64,000 nt of DNA from Euonymus europaeus (Eukaryota > Streptophyta > Magnoliopsida > Celastrales > Celastraceae). A program made the translations under genes and the position numbers. The notes under the pieces were generated by a model. The model ran no database searches, was not told where the DNA came from, and saw only the letters and a list, made by a program, of their open reading frames with translations. The stretch covers positions 6,386,001 to 6,450,000 of the forward strand of contig OY756960.1 in NCBI GenBank assembly GCA_963580455.1, read 5' to 3'. Every line of letters starts with the position of its first letter. Position 1 is the stretch's first letter. Positions 34,402 through 46,400 of the stretch are shown piece after piece.

Positions 34402-35901
34402 TTCTTACCTTGATAGGGATGGTAGAATTCTTCTCTTCTTGTTCCAACGTTTTGGATGATGAAGGCACAAATTGCACAAATTTCTTAGGAATTTCAGATT
34501 TTGAGCATTCTTCTTTTTTATATCATAAACCACATGTTTCCTTGCTTGACCTTTGTACCTCCAAAATATCATGCAATTTGTTAGATCCAGATTTAAATTT
34601 GTCAATATCTGAACATACCTTTTTGAGCATAAGTTCTCTTTTGTTTTCTGCTTCAGTGAAGTAAGTTACATCAGAGGTTACTTCATTTGGATAGAGTATT
34701 TCAAGATCTCGAATTTCCTCTTGTAATTCCTTAATTTTTTCTCTTGCTTCATTCAGATCTTGAGTAAGCATTCCATTTTCTTTGACAAGCTTTGCTCTCT
34801 CTTTCTTACTCTTGATACATTCATCAAAAAGATTGTTATAAGCTACTTGTAGCTCACACATATCTATTTCAGAATCACTGTCATCCGTAGTAAATCCGCT
34901 TGTCTTTTGAGATATCACAGTTGGAAATGCAACCGAACTTCTTTGCTTTTCATCTTCTAGTTAAGAATCTGACTCTTCCTCTGTGTCATCATTTGTGTAA
35001 CAGGTATACGCCTTTTGTTTCCTTTTCTTATTTGCACACTCCTGCGCAAAATGACCAAAACCTTGACATTCATAGCACTTTATTTTCTTAGGATCTTTAC
35101 CTGATTTTTCTTCTTTCCTTGAGTTAATTGAAGATGATTCATCTTCTTAAACTCTTGAGACTTTCTGTTCTTCAATAATTTCTTGAAATTTTTTGTTAGT
35201 AACGCAAATTCATCAAGTAAATCATCAGAATTATTGACTGATGTAAGAGCAATACCTTTCGACTTGTGTTGAGATAAAAAATTTATCTCGGAAGTTTGCA
35301 AAGATCCCACTAGTTCTTCAACTTTGATGGAATTAAGATCTTTGCTCTCTTCAATAGCTGCAACTTTCATCATGAACTTTTCTGGAAGAGATCTCAAGAT
35401 TTTTCTAACTATTTTACTTTGAGAAATGGGTTCTCCAAGAGTGAATGATGAATTAGAAAGATCACTCAATTTTGCATAAAATTCATCAAACCTCTCATTT
35501 TCTTCCATTATAAGATTCTCAAATAAAGTAGTTATACGTTGCAATTTAGCATTTTTAACAGTAGTTGTTCCTTCATGTGTGACCTCCAACAAATCTCAAG
35601 CTTCCTTAGCAATTTCACAATGAGAAATTCTACGAAATTCATCAATTGTTAAAGCCAAGAATAAAGCATTAATTGCTTTACTATTCCAACCTGCATTATC
35701 ATAATCAAGTTTTACCCAAGTATTAACAGGCTTAGGAATCTCCTTACCTTCTAGATCTGTACTTGTTGGTGACACATATCCATGAACAACTGATAGCCAA
35801 ACTCGTTCATCAATAGACTTCAGATAAGCTCTCATGCGAGCTTTCCAGTATGAATAGTTTGAACCATCAAAATGCGGTATTTGATTCGTACGAGTTTCCA
35901 T
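34402..35901 (-). pseudogene. gag of the SIRE-like copia element, broken
   Basis: It starts at the ATG at 35899-35901, ten bases after the PBS (METRTNQIPHFDGSNYSYW, a copia gag N-terminus). The first break is a TGA at 35596-35598 where relatives have Trp (AWDLLEVTHEG type). UBN2-type gag continues to about 35150, where a frame shift occurs. In the new frame a CCHC knuckle, CYECQGFGHFAQEC, is at 35036-35077. An acidic coiled-coil segment follows (about 34918-34523), with runs of Glu and Lys. Long gag proteins with such an extension are usual in SIRE-type elements. Not functional as it stands. Confidence 0.85.
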
Positions 35902-35911
35902 GTTGACACCT

Positions 35912-35923
35912 GCTCCGATACCA
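35912..35923 (-). other. Primer binding site of the SIRE-like element
   Basis: On the - strand TGGTATCGGAGC lies two bases from the LTR end. It is one change from the initiator-Met tRNA complement TGGTATCAGAGC. Confidence 0.92.
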
Positions 35924-35925
35924 CT

Positions 35926-36857
35926 TGAAAGTCGTCGCACTCACCAAGAACGTTAGTCAACGAATAATCGAAACAAAAAATTGCGGAAAATAAAAAATGG
36001 AAAATAATAAAAAACGACACCAAGATTTTAACGAGGAAAACCCAACTTGGGAAAAACCTCTAGTCTATAAGCGATTAACCTTGAGGAACAATTCACTAAA
36101 ACGAATCAAGAGTTACAACCTTATCTTTGAACTAAAGACTTTGCTCATATCTCCCATTCAGCAAATTGCTTCAACCTCTTCTCAACCTAACCAAGGTAGA
36201 GTCTACTCTCGAATCCCTCAAGAGTAACACATAAGAAACTCTCAAATAATAATCTCCAATACAAATATCCTCACTACAAATCACTCAAATAAATACTCAA
36301 GAACACACATGAAAAAGAAGTGATTTGCTTCTCACCAAAACCTAACACACGCTCAAAACACTTTTCAAGATAGTTTTCGTGTCCTCCAACTTAACGTGTG
36401 TGGAATACATATAAGTCCAGCTTGTCTTGTCAACGAAGACTCCTTCTTCCACCAGAACTCTGAGCATTCTATCCCCTGAAGAGATAAATCACACATCTAA
36501 TACTGGAATTGATAATATATAAAATAATCAAAGATAATCCATGGTAGTTACATGTTTAACTCACAATATATCTCTTATATGGTTATCCATTCATGAATAG
36601 ACTTCCTATCTTATCTATATAAGACAGTCCATTAACAATAAAACACTGCATGTCATTAAAAATAAAAGCTCATGCGTTAAAATCTTTAAGCCCGTGCAGA
36701 TGAAGTAACTTACTTCACATACCGGAGTAACTTACTTCACTGCTCTGCATCTTCCAATTGACATACCTGCGAAGTAACTTACTCCACATACTAGAGTAAC
36801 TTACATCACCACTCAGCATCACCCAATTGTCATTCCTGTATCAAACATAGACCAACA
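35926..36857 (-). repeat. 5' LTR of the SIRE-like element
   Basis: Matches the other LTR with about 2% substitutions. On the - strand, U3 holds two palindromic boxes (36701-36740 and 36771-36808), about 80-190 bp upstream of a TATA-like CTTATATAG at about 36614-36622. Confidence 0.95.
36614..36622 (-). promoter_or_regulatory. TATA-like box in the 5' LTR of the SIRE-like element
   Basis: CTTATATAG on the - strand, downstream of the palindromic U3 boxes. Position fits a U3/R promoter. Confidence 0.5.
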
Positions 36858-36862
36858 GACTT

Positions 36863-37482
36863 GCATTTATATTATGTGTATTACTAATGCTTGTTATCTT
36901 GACATGATCATTTATTATTCCTGCATTTATTTATATTGTCAATTGCCTTTGTGTTCTCGTTCAGATATCTCCCATAGCTATCCGAACTCTTGACAAGTAT
37001 TTTACCACCATTGGGCTATTTTGCTCATCCTATCTATTTGATTCCCTTTTTTCAAATGAGCTCATAGGTAACGCCAACATCTAGCGACGTGAGTGAGAGT
37101 TTGTTTAAAATTTCTTTGAGCTCCCGCACCTTAAGACAGTGATTTGCACAAAATAATTAAAAATCCCAGAGAAAATGAAATCCATGCTGCCGAGGACAAT
37201 GGCTCGAACCCAGGGTATTTGTAATCGTCGGTTGAAAAAAAGGACGCATCACATAATCCACATGAGTATTTCTCCTTTGTTGTATAATTATTAAGGATTA
37301 TACATATCTTGAAAATGACTTTGGTTATCAAAATAACTGGCAAGTTCTAAATGTCAATAATGATTCGTAACTTCTTGGTCGACTCTTATGGCGTCAATTC
37401 AGCAGCACATCATCATAAATAGCCATCCATGCCTTCATAAACCAAGCCTTCTCTCACTCGACCAATCCTGCTTCACTGCCTT
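36863..37482. other. DNA between the copia element and the METTL13-like stop codon
   Basis: Probably holds the 3' UTR of the METTL13-like gene next to 37482. On the - strand near 37198-37216 there is GGGTTCGAGCCATT, which fits a pol III B-box (GGTTCGANNCC), but no full tRNA fold or clear A-box; it may be an old SINE fragment. Confidence 0.4.
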
Positions 37483-40400
37483 TCACTTCAAACATCTTAT
37501 TTTCAGCGAGGCCTCCATGATGCTTTTTCTTACTTCTGGATGTTTGAGCTTCAACAGTTTCTCTAGTCGACTGGCAGCCTCGGGGAAACAATCCTCCTTG
37601 ATAGACAACTCCGAACAAACACCAAAAAGAACTAAGTTGACATCTTCCTCAAGTTGAAGACAAAAGAGGTGGCTAAAGACCTGAAGGAAAACATAATATA
37701 ATGAGAATCAGATTACAAACCAAATACTTACTAACAATGCATTGAATTTTCTTGTATGCAAAAAATCTAATGCAGAGTACTAAACTGCTGGCAGCAAAAT
37801 TAACATCTAACTGATTGCAGATTATAATGAGATATATATATACATATATATGATATGTATGTATATATGTCTATATATATATGTATGTATGTGTATATAT
37901 ATATATGTATATATATATATGTATGTATATATATGTGTAACATATACATATATATATACACATATATATATATATATGAGTTAATCTGTCAGTCTTTATA
38001 TTGCACTAAGTGATCTCTCAAGCTGTGGCACATCGCAGAAAAAGTAAACTAGTACGTATAATGAAACCTTTATAGACCCTTCAAACATCAATAATCATTT
38101 GATGTATAGTGATATGCACTAGTTAGCCACTGACCGCTTTCATTCGAGAAATAACCATGTCTTTAGCTGCTGAAGACCTTGAGACCAAATTAATAACAAA
38201 AAGACCTTCCTCAGAAAGGACATCTTTCACAGTCAGAAGAAACGACTCTTCTATAAAATCTGCAGCAGGGCATGTTATTCCAGAACTGTACAACAACAAA
38301 GTTAAATTAGTAATGGAATTGAGGATGAAAGACCATGGCATGAATTCATAAGAAATAGAATACGAACAATCACCTTGAATCTGCAGAGTCCACATCAATA
38401 ACAAGTATGTCAACCTTCGTACTTCCTCTACCACTTGCATGAAACGGGGCGCAGTTTCCATCAGAAGAAAATGATTTTGTATCACCAGAATCATTGTCCT
38501 TTCTAGGGACAGTAGACAAACCTTCATCGGCCTCTCTGACAAACTGGATACCATCAGCAATATGTACCTGAACATTCATAGAATTACTAGTTGATTCAAA
38601 CTAGTTCAGTCCGAAAGGTAACTTTTAACTAATATATGAGAAACAACCTATGGCATTGCATTAAAATTCTACAGGTTCATCTTTGAACAGGATCCTAAAC
38701 TACTTCGCAAGACTATATTTAGATTAACTTAGTACCATGGACAAATAAAAAAATCTATCCAACTGCAACATTCTCTTTCACATAAAATAATATTTTCATG
38801 ATTAGAAGATAAAATCTGCATCACGAGGCTGTAATGAACCTTGTAATGCTTCCTTAAAACCTTAACATGAACAATAAGAATGAAATATGTATAAAAGTAA
38901 TACTACCACCAACATAAATTCCTATAATCAAGCTTCAGAATTATTTAGTGCTGTTCAAAAGAGAAGGCGTCAATGACTTGTCAACAACTCCTCACAAGTT
39001 AAGGCCCTACAATTCTTCTCACTAATACCTCCCTATAGTTCCCCTTTTAGAACTTTCCTCCATTTTTAATGAAAAATATATTTATTGAAAGGTACCAAGG
39101 AGGTGCAGCACAACAGCCATCGCTGAGCGAACTACATTACTGACCACATCAAAGGAAGCAGGAATTGCTAGTGATATGGAAAGCAAACTTTCAGGCATCA
39201 ACAATGTAAAAATACTAGAGTGATTGGATACTTATTTGAGAAGAAAAAAGAGATTGGATTAAAGGAGAAAAAGGTCATGCCAAACTAGTACATGGCCAAA
39301 ACACTATCTACAGCAAATCAAGTTTAGCACATCAAAAAAATGACTATCATCTAGGACACGATTATAATGAAACCAGGTACAGAAATTAAAAAGCCATCCA
39401 TCCTTGAAAACCTAAAAGAAAGTTTCCACCCTCCTCGAAGGTTGTTTTGTAGAAAATGGCTACTGGTATAGTGTAGATTATATTCTTCTTGCAATTGGAG
39501 CTTTGACAGGAACCCTATGCTCTTAATCCTTTTTCTCCTAATCTGGCATTGATCATCCAAGTTATGCCAACTAAGGATAGAGAAACCGAATGCCGTGGAA
39601 GACTGTCAATGGCCAATTGTCAACTGTAAAAACCAGAGTAATTCAATATTGAGTCGTTTTCTAATCATTTTTAATTTCTAAGAAAATCAACGCTGTGTGT
39701 TTTTCAGAGGTATAATTATTAGTGATGACAGACTCGTTAACACACTCTCAAGTGAGAGGCCTACTTGAAGCCAACATTATGAGTTTAAAGCACTGAGAAG
39801 CCACACTGAGCATTAATTTGTGGCATGCCACACTTGAGAATCAGATGTTGGATATTACCCCAATTCCTCCCTACAATTGTAAGGTGTAAAAACAGAAGAA
39901 AAGCAGCACAATCATATGAAACAAAATAAGAATTTTCAGTAGAATACTTCAGGAAAATTGAGGAAATAGATGTCCAAAGTTGCCATGGCAGCATCAATTA
40001 ATAAAGCCTAAAAGGAGAACAAACAGAAGACGTTTACAGGCAAGCAAACCATTTTCTTGCATACTCCATGACATGATCAAAGATCATTGTTTTAAAATTC
40101 GAACTGAGGCGCCGCCCCAAGGCGCGCCTCAGCCGCCTCGGCCCCTTCGTCGAGTCGCACAGACTGCCTCATGTCAGAGTTTGGTCAAACGCGCCTCGGT
40201 CAACGACTCGGCCGCCTTGAGGCGCGCCTCCGCGCGAGGCGGTATGAGGCGTAGGTGAGGCGGAGAGAGAAAAGGTGAAAAAACAAAAAAAAACTAACGA
40301 TAACTCGATAAGTCGAAAAGTTTCGTTAACCTAAATTTTCTCTTGCGCAGTCCATCGCCAGAGACATCCCAGCAGCTCGCGTCCCTCGCCAGAGACATCC

Positions 40401-43400
40401 CAGCAGATCGCCACCCTCGCCAGAGACATCCCAGGAGATCGCGACCTCGCCAGACACCTCCCAGCAGATCGCGACCTCGCCAGTGACCTCCACAGTGGCT
40501 CGCGACCTCGCCAGAGACCTCCACAGTGGCTCGCGACCTCGCCAGAGACCTCCCCAGCAGCTGCCAGCTCCCGTGCCCCAGACGGCCAGACCAGTAGCTC
40601 CCGCGCCCTCAACAGCTGTGCTTGTCTTGTTGAAACTTGAAAGGTAATAACTAAATAAGGTATGCCGATTCATCCAGCCTAGTAGTTCAATAATTCAATT
40701 AACTTATTAAGCTTGTTTCTATATCAATTAAGCTTATTTCAATAACTTAAGCAAGCTGCCTGTAAGCCAGTAAGCTTATTTCAATAATTCAATTAAGCTT
40801 ATTTCTATATGAACTGTGTTATTGTAGATGAGTCGTAAGGATCCTGCTTGGAAGTATGGGGTGGAGGTTCAGGTGGCTGATGGAAAAGCATACAAGTATA
40901 TTCGTTGCAATTTTTGTGAAAAAATCATCAAAGGTGGTGTTTTTAGGATGAAGGAACACTTGGCAGGTAATTTTGTATTGCTTTGTACATGTGAAAGTGT
41001 GAAACTATGTCATTTTGCTGCTGCCTATTGATTGCTTAATTTCTCATGCACTTGAGGTTTATAAATGTGCGTAGGTACTCACGGAAATGCTGCCCCATGT
41101 GAGAGAGTTAGCATGGAAGCTCAAGATGAAATTAAGAAGTATTGTGGATGCTTTTATATATTGAGAATCCTGTTTTTTTTTAGTTTCGAATGAGGCGACC
41201 GCCTCGATCGCCTTGAGGCTACCGCCTCGCCTCAACTAAGCTTGACCGCCTCAAATCGCCTTCCGAGTTTTAAAACATTGTCAAAGATTACATATGCAAC
41301 CAAATTTTTTGAACCATGTCATGGTTATCTTAACTACATAAATCCAGCTCTATACCAATCCAGGCCAAGGATGCAATGCTATCACCTGGTAGAAGTAATA
41401 TTTTTTGTGTTTTGAATTAAAAGGTGATATTATTTCGGTTGAATTAAAAAGGAAAGAAAAGGAAAAAATATAAATGGAATCTGATACGCCCATTAAGTAT
41501 ATCTACAGGAGGAAAGGCCCTGCAGCTCAGGATGGGACACATGGCACTTAAGGACTGGTCCACTTGCAGCATCGTTATTTCTGTCTTTATTTTCTGTAAT
41601 CTATCTTCTGGGTATTTAGTACGCAATAGACGAGTATAGTTGTCAGCCTGTTTTTGGGTATGTTTTGTGGAGGTCTCCTATGCTCCTCGAATTGCTAGGG
41701 TTTCTTACTTTGTTTTGAGGGTTCTCCTGTTGCTATATTATAATCCTTTGTATTCCCAGCTTATCAGAGATATTATCAAATATGACAGCTATTGAAATTA
41801 TTTCTGCGTTCAAAGTTAGTTAATCTCTATCAAAGGTATCCAAGCCATCGATTCTGGCATGACCCGAGGACAAATGGAGATTCAAACAAAGGTTTTGGAG
41901 GATATGTCCGGTTAGGAAGCAACTATGGCTACTATGCAAGGCAATCTTGATGACATAAAAAACTGTCTGTTTGAGATGTGCGAACTCCTCAAACAACAAG
42001 ATTCTCGCGACAATGGTAAAGCACGACTCTATATCGAATCATCTCAGGCGCTGGAGGACAGTGGCGACCGCTGCTCCTCTGTTGATTGGGACTCGGGTCG
42101 TCGCAAACATGACCTCCCTCTATTTTTTGGTGAAGATCCTTTTGGCTGGCCTTTTTGCACCAAACGCTATTTTTCTATCAACCAACTTTCGAATGATGAG
42201 AAACTTTCAGCTGCTATTGTCTGCTTGGAGGGCAAAGCATTGAGTTGGTACCAATGGATAGAAACTCGTGTCTCCTTGGTTACCTGGGCTACTTTCAAAG
42301 CAGAGTTACTTAAGCGATTCCACAACTCCCATATGGGTAGTGGCCACGAAGCGTTTGTGTCACTGCGGCAGTATGGGATTGTACTTGATTTTCGTGAATG
42401 CATTGAGCAGTGATAGGCCCCTTTGCATGATGTCGGCGACGAAATGTTGGCTGGAACTTTAATTAACGAGCTAAAGGACGAGACACGAGCTGAATTGAGA
42501 ATGAATCCACCATCCACCTTGTTGGGCATGCTGAAGATGGCCCAACGCATAGATGAACACAGTACCTCCCCTGATCTTGCACACTAGACCAAATCACAGC
42601 GCTCCATCTCTTGGCCATGTCGAGAGGGGGTAGTCTCATCGGCAGCTTGGTGTGGCCACTAGAGGTAGTTCTATTCTCTCATTCACGTGATGGGAAATCT
42701 AGTGAGTTCTTTTAGACTGGTGCTAAGGACTCCTTCCACCGCATATTGGAAACAAAGGCCCAAAAGCGACGTGAAAAGAGTTTGTGTTTCCATTGTGATG
42801 AAAGGTTTCAACCTGGGCATCGCTAGAAGAATCACAGGAAGTGTCTGGCGAGGAAGACTCAACTAAGGACACACCCCTCGAGCTGTCAATGAATTCCATT
42901 GTGGGATTATCTGCTAGCCTCAATACACTCAAAGTGTGTCGAGAGCTTCTCGGCCTCGAAGTGATTGTCCTTGTGGACAACGGCTCTTCGCACAATTTCC
43001 TTTCCTCTGAGTTGGTATAGCTTTTGGGCATTCCAAGTGATAACACTCGCAAATTTTTTGTTCAAGTAGGCAGTGGTGTGCGGGTCAAAGGAGAGGGAGT
43101 TTGTCACAACGTAGAGCTGTCAATGCAGGGTGTGAGTTTGCTTGGGGGATTTCTCATCCAATTGCCAAACTCTTAGGGCAGTTGCAATGGTGTCAAGTTA
43201 ATGGGCCAACAAAGTTAACGTGTTTTGCTGATGTGGCTGTATTGAAAAATGTGTTTTGTTGATGTGATTGTATTGAAATATGTATTTTGGTGATGTGGAT
43301 GATGATGTGGCTTGACTTTTTGTAATAAAGGTGGGACCCAGCCTTGATTTTGGTGTAAATTTGATGGGGATAATATGAAGGATAAGAAAATAGTTGGGTT

Positions 43401-46400
43401 GGATAATAGTTTTGTATTGGAAGATGTGTTTTGCTGATGTGGCAGTATTGGAATATGTGTTATGCTGATTTGATTGTATTGAAAGTTGTGTTTTTGTGAG
43501 ATAGATGTGGGACCCAAAAACAAAATTGTTGGGCCATTACAATTGCAACCATTGTGGTTGCCCTTACAATGACTTTTAGTTTCCACAACCAGTGCATTCG
43601 TTGGCAAGGAGACCCCTCTTTGTCCAAAACAGTGGTTTCGCTCAAGTCTATGTTGAAGCTAGTTCAGAATGGTGATACGAGATTTTTGGTTGAGTTTGGT
43701 AGTACCCACTTGTGTGAGGCAAGTGACGCTACTAACAACTAGCTAGGAGGTAATTTCACCTAAAATTTATCTGAGGCAGAGAGTTTTGCGTTCCAGCGTG
43801 TGCTGTAGGATTTTCACTCTGTGTTTACACCTAAACAGGGCCAGCCTATTTCTATGAGGCAAGATCAGCTATTAGATTACAAGGAGCTCCACCTAATATC
43901 CAGCCTTATCAGTACCCCTACTATCAGAAAAATGAAATTGAAGAGCTAGTTCGAGAGTTGTTAGCTGCTAGAATTATCAAACCAAGCATTAGTCTGTATT
44001 CTAGCCCGGTGTTGTTGGTCAAAAAAAAGATGGAGGGTGGCCTATGTGTGTGGATTACCGGGCATTGAATAAACTCACCATTCCGAACAAATTTCCTATT
44101 CCAGCTATTGACGAGTTCTTGGATGAGCTTCAATTTTTTCGAATTTGGATTTGAAATCCGGGTACCATCAGATACGAGTTTGGGAGGATACTGAAAAGAA
44201 GGCTTTTCGCACTCATGAAGGGCATTACGAGTTCTAGCATTACTTGAATTCTCCAAGATTTTTGTGCTTGAGACTAACGCTCTATCACCGGTTTAAGGGC
44301 AGTATTGATGGAAGAAGGCCACCCAATTGCCTATTAGAGGCAAACTTTATCCTCTCATGCTCAAGTCAAATCTATCTACAAACGAGAACTTATGGCCATT
44401 GTTTTTGCGACACATAAATGGGGATACTATTTATTGGGTAGAAAATTTGTGATTCAAGCATATCAAAGTAGTTTGAAGTACTTGATAGGGCAGAGGTTAG
44501 TTCATGAAGGGCAGCAGCGGTGGTTTACGAAGCTCATTGGTTATGATTTTGTGATACAGTATCTCCCGGCCCTAGAAAATAAGGCTACTAATGCCTTGTC
44601 TAGCCGTGAGGAACCCCAAGACATTCAGGCCAACACCAAGCAATACCATTTTGTTGCTCTCACAGTGGCTACTTGCCCTTCTTTGGTTGACCTCCACGAG
44701 GAAGTTTTACAGGATGCATCTCTCAGAGACATTGTTCATGCTCTGTTATTGGCTCCTGATGCAACTCCTCCTTACTCTTTGTACGGTGGCACCCTATTTC
44801 ATCAAGGACGGTTAGTACTTCCTAAAAACTCTCCCCGAATTCCTCTATTATTACAAGAATTTCATTCTACTCCCCAAGGGGAGCCATCAGGTTACTTGTG
44901 CACATTGAAGAGAGTTTCTTATGTTTTATTATGGGATCGAATGAGGGCTTATGTGAGAGATTTTGTGGCTAAGTGTGATGTTTGTCAGCGTCACAAATAT
45001 TCCACCCTTAGTCCTCAAGGGCTCCTTCAACCCCCTCCCTATTCCAACATCTTGGGATGATATAACTATGGATTTCATAGGCGTTTTGCCTCAGGTTCAA
45101 GGATATGATACTATTTTGGTGGTTGTGGACCGCTTAACTAAGTATGCACGCTTCTTGCTTTGGGACACCCTTTACAGTGAAAGAAGTGGTTGTCTTATTC
45201 ACAAATGAGATTGTGCGCCTCCATGGGTTTTTGAAGACAATTATTACTAACAGAGATCATGTTTTTGTAGCTAATTTTGGTCCGAAATGTTCAAATATGT
45301 CGGGACCACTCTTAAGATGAGCACCGCCTACCACCCTCAAACGGAAGACCAATTCGAGGTTGTTAATCGCTACTTGTAAGAATATCTGCGATGCTTTGTT
45401 AGCAGTCAGCTGAAACAATGGAAGAAGTGGGTTCCATGGGCCGAATATTGGTATAACACCACCTTCACATCTCTGCAAGTATGAGTCCTTTTCAGGCACT
45501 TTATGGGCTCCACCACTTACACTTTTCAAGTTTTCTAATAAGCCATCACCGGTGGAAGATGTAAACCAACTCATGTTGGAGCGTAATACAATTTTGGCGC
45601 AATTAAAAGACAATTTAGCTGTTGCTCAGTGCCGGATGAAGCAAATAGCTGATGGGAAGCGGCAAGATGTGATTTTTCAAGTGGGGGATCACGTTTACTT
45701 ACAGCTCCAACCCTACTAGCTCAAATCTCTGGCCAAGCATCTTTATCAAAAGCTAAGTCCCACGTTCTATGGACCTTTTACTATAACTGAACGAATTGGG
45801 GAGGTTGCCTATCGTTTGCAATTACCACCTAAGGCTGCCATTCATCTAGTGTTTCATGTTTTGCACCTGATGCTACTGTGCAAACCTTGCCCTCATCGTT
45901 GACAGTTGACTTAGAACTTGCACCTGTCCCTGAGTCCATTAAGCAGGTACACAGGCTTTTAAATGGAAACTTGGAGGTTCTAGTCCAATGGAGGGGATTA
46001 CCTGAATGTGACAACACTAGGGAGTTAGCTTCTGCCATCATTTCTCGATTCTCTGATTTTAACCTTGTGGACAAGGTTAAAGATTTAGGGGAGGGTATTG
46101 ATAGGCCCATTAAGTATATCTACAGGAGGAAAGGCCCTGCAGCTCAGGATGGGAGTGGTACACAGGGCACTTAAGGACTGGTCCACTTGCAGCATTGTTA
46201 TTTGTTGCTTTATTTTATGTTGTCTGTCTTCTGGGTATTTTGTAGGCAATAGACGAGTATAGTTGTCAGGCTGGTTTTGAGTATGTTTTGTGGAGGTCTC
46301 CTATGCTCCTCGAATTGCTAGGGTTTCTTACTTTGTTTTGAGGGTTCTCCTGTTAATATCATCCTTTGTTTTCCCAGCTTATCAGAGATAATATCAAATA

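Larger units (their letters stand above)
27138..36857 (-). mobile_element. Structurally complete Ty1/copia element, SIRE-like, 9720 bp
   Basis: Two LTRs (27138-28071 and 35926-36857) are flanked by a perfect GACTT duplication (27133-27137 and 36858-36862). On the - strand the order is 5' LTR, PBS, gag, protease, integrase, reverse transcriptase, RNase H, an extra ORF, PPT and 3' LTR. The initiator-Met-type PBS, the large gag with an acidic coiled-coil extension, and an additional ORF between pol and the 3' LTR point to the SIRE/Maximus group. The LTRs differ by about 20 substitutions and a few small indels by eye, so the insertion is fairly young. Gag, pol and the extra ORF each carry point breaks, so the copy looks non-autonomous. 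Confidence 0.93.
40085..41280 (+). mobile_element. Short hAT element with perfect 8 bp target duplication (in METTL13-like intron 13)
   Basis: TCAAAGAT is present on both sides (40077-40084 and 41281-41288). The ends match: CATTGTTTTAAAATTCG from the left and CAATGTTTTAAAACTCGG from the right, followed by GC-rich AGGCG-type subterminal repeats. The 1196 bp interior keeps a promoter-like GC-rich leader with a minisatellite and only the first part of a BED-type transposase. It is therefore an internal-deletion derivative that needs transposase in trans. Confidence 0.93.

Noticed and set aside
37140..37270. Possible tRNA gene around a GGTTCGAGCC box on the - strand
   Set aside because: No cloverleaf, no acceptable A-box at the right distance. 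At most an old SINE fragment.
40350..40566. Regularly spaced repeats as a possible CRISPR-like array
   Set aside because: There are no unique spacers; it is a head-to-tail minisatellite in a plant transposon.
40294..40673. Three overlapping - strand open frames of 76-115 codons
   Set aside because: They are made by the 30-31 bp GC-rich minisatellite, whose units stay open in several frames. No protein family fits.
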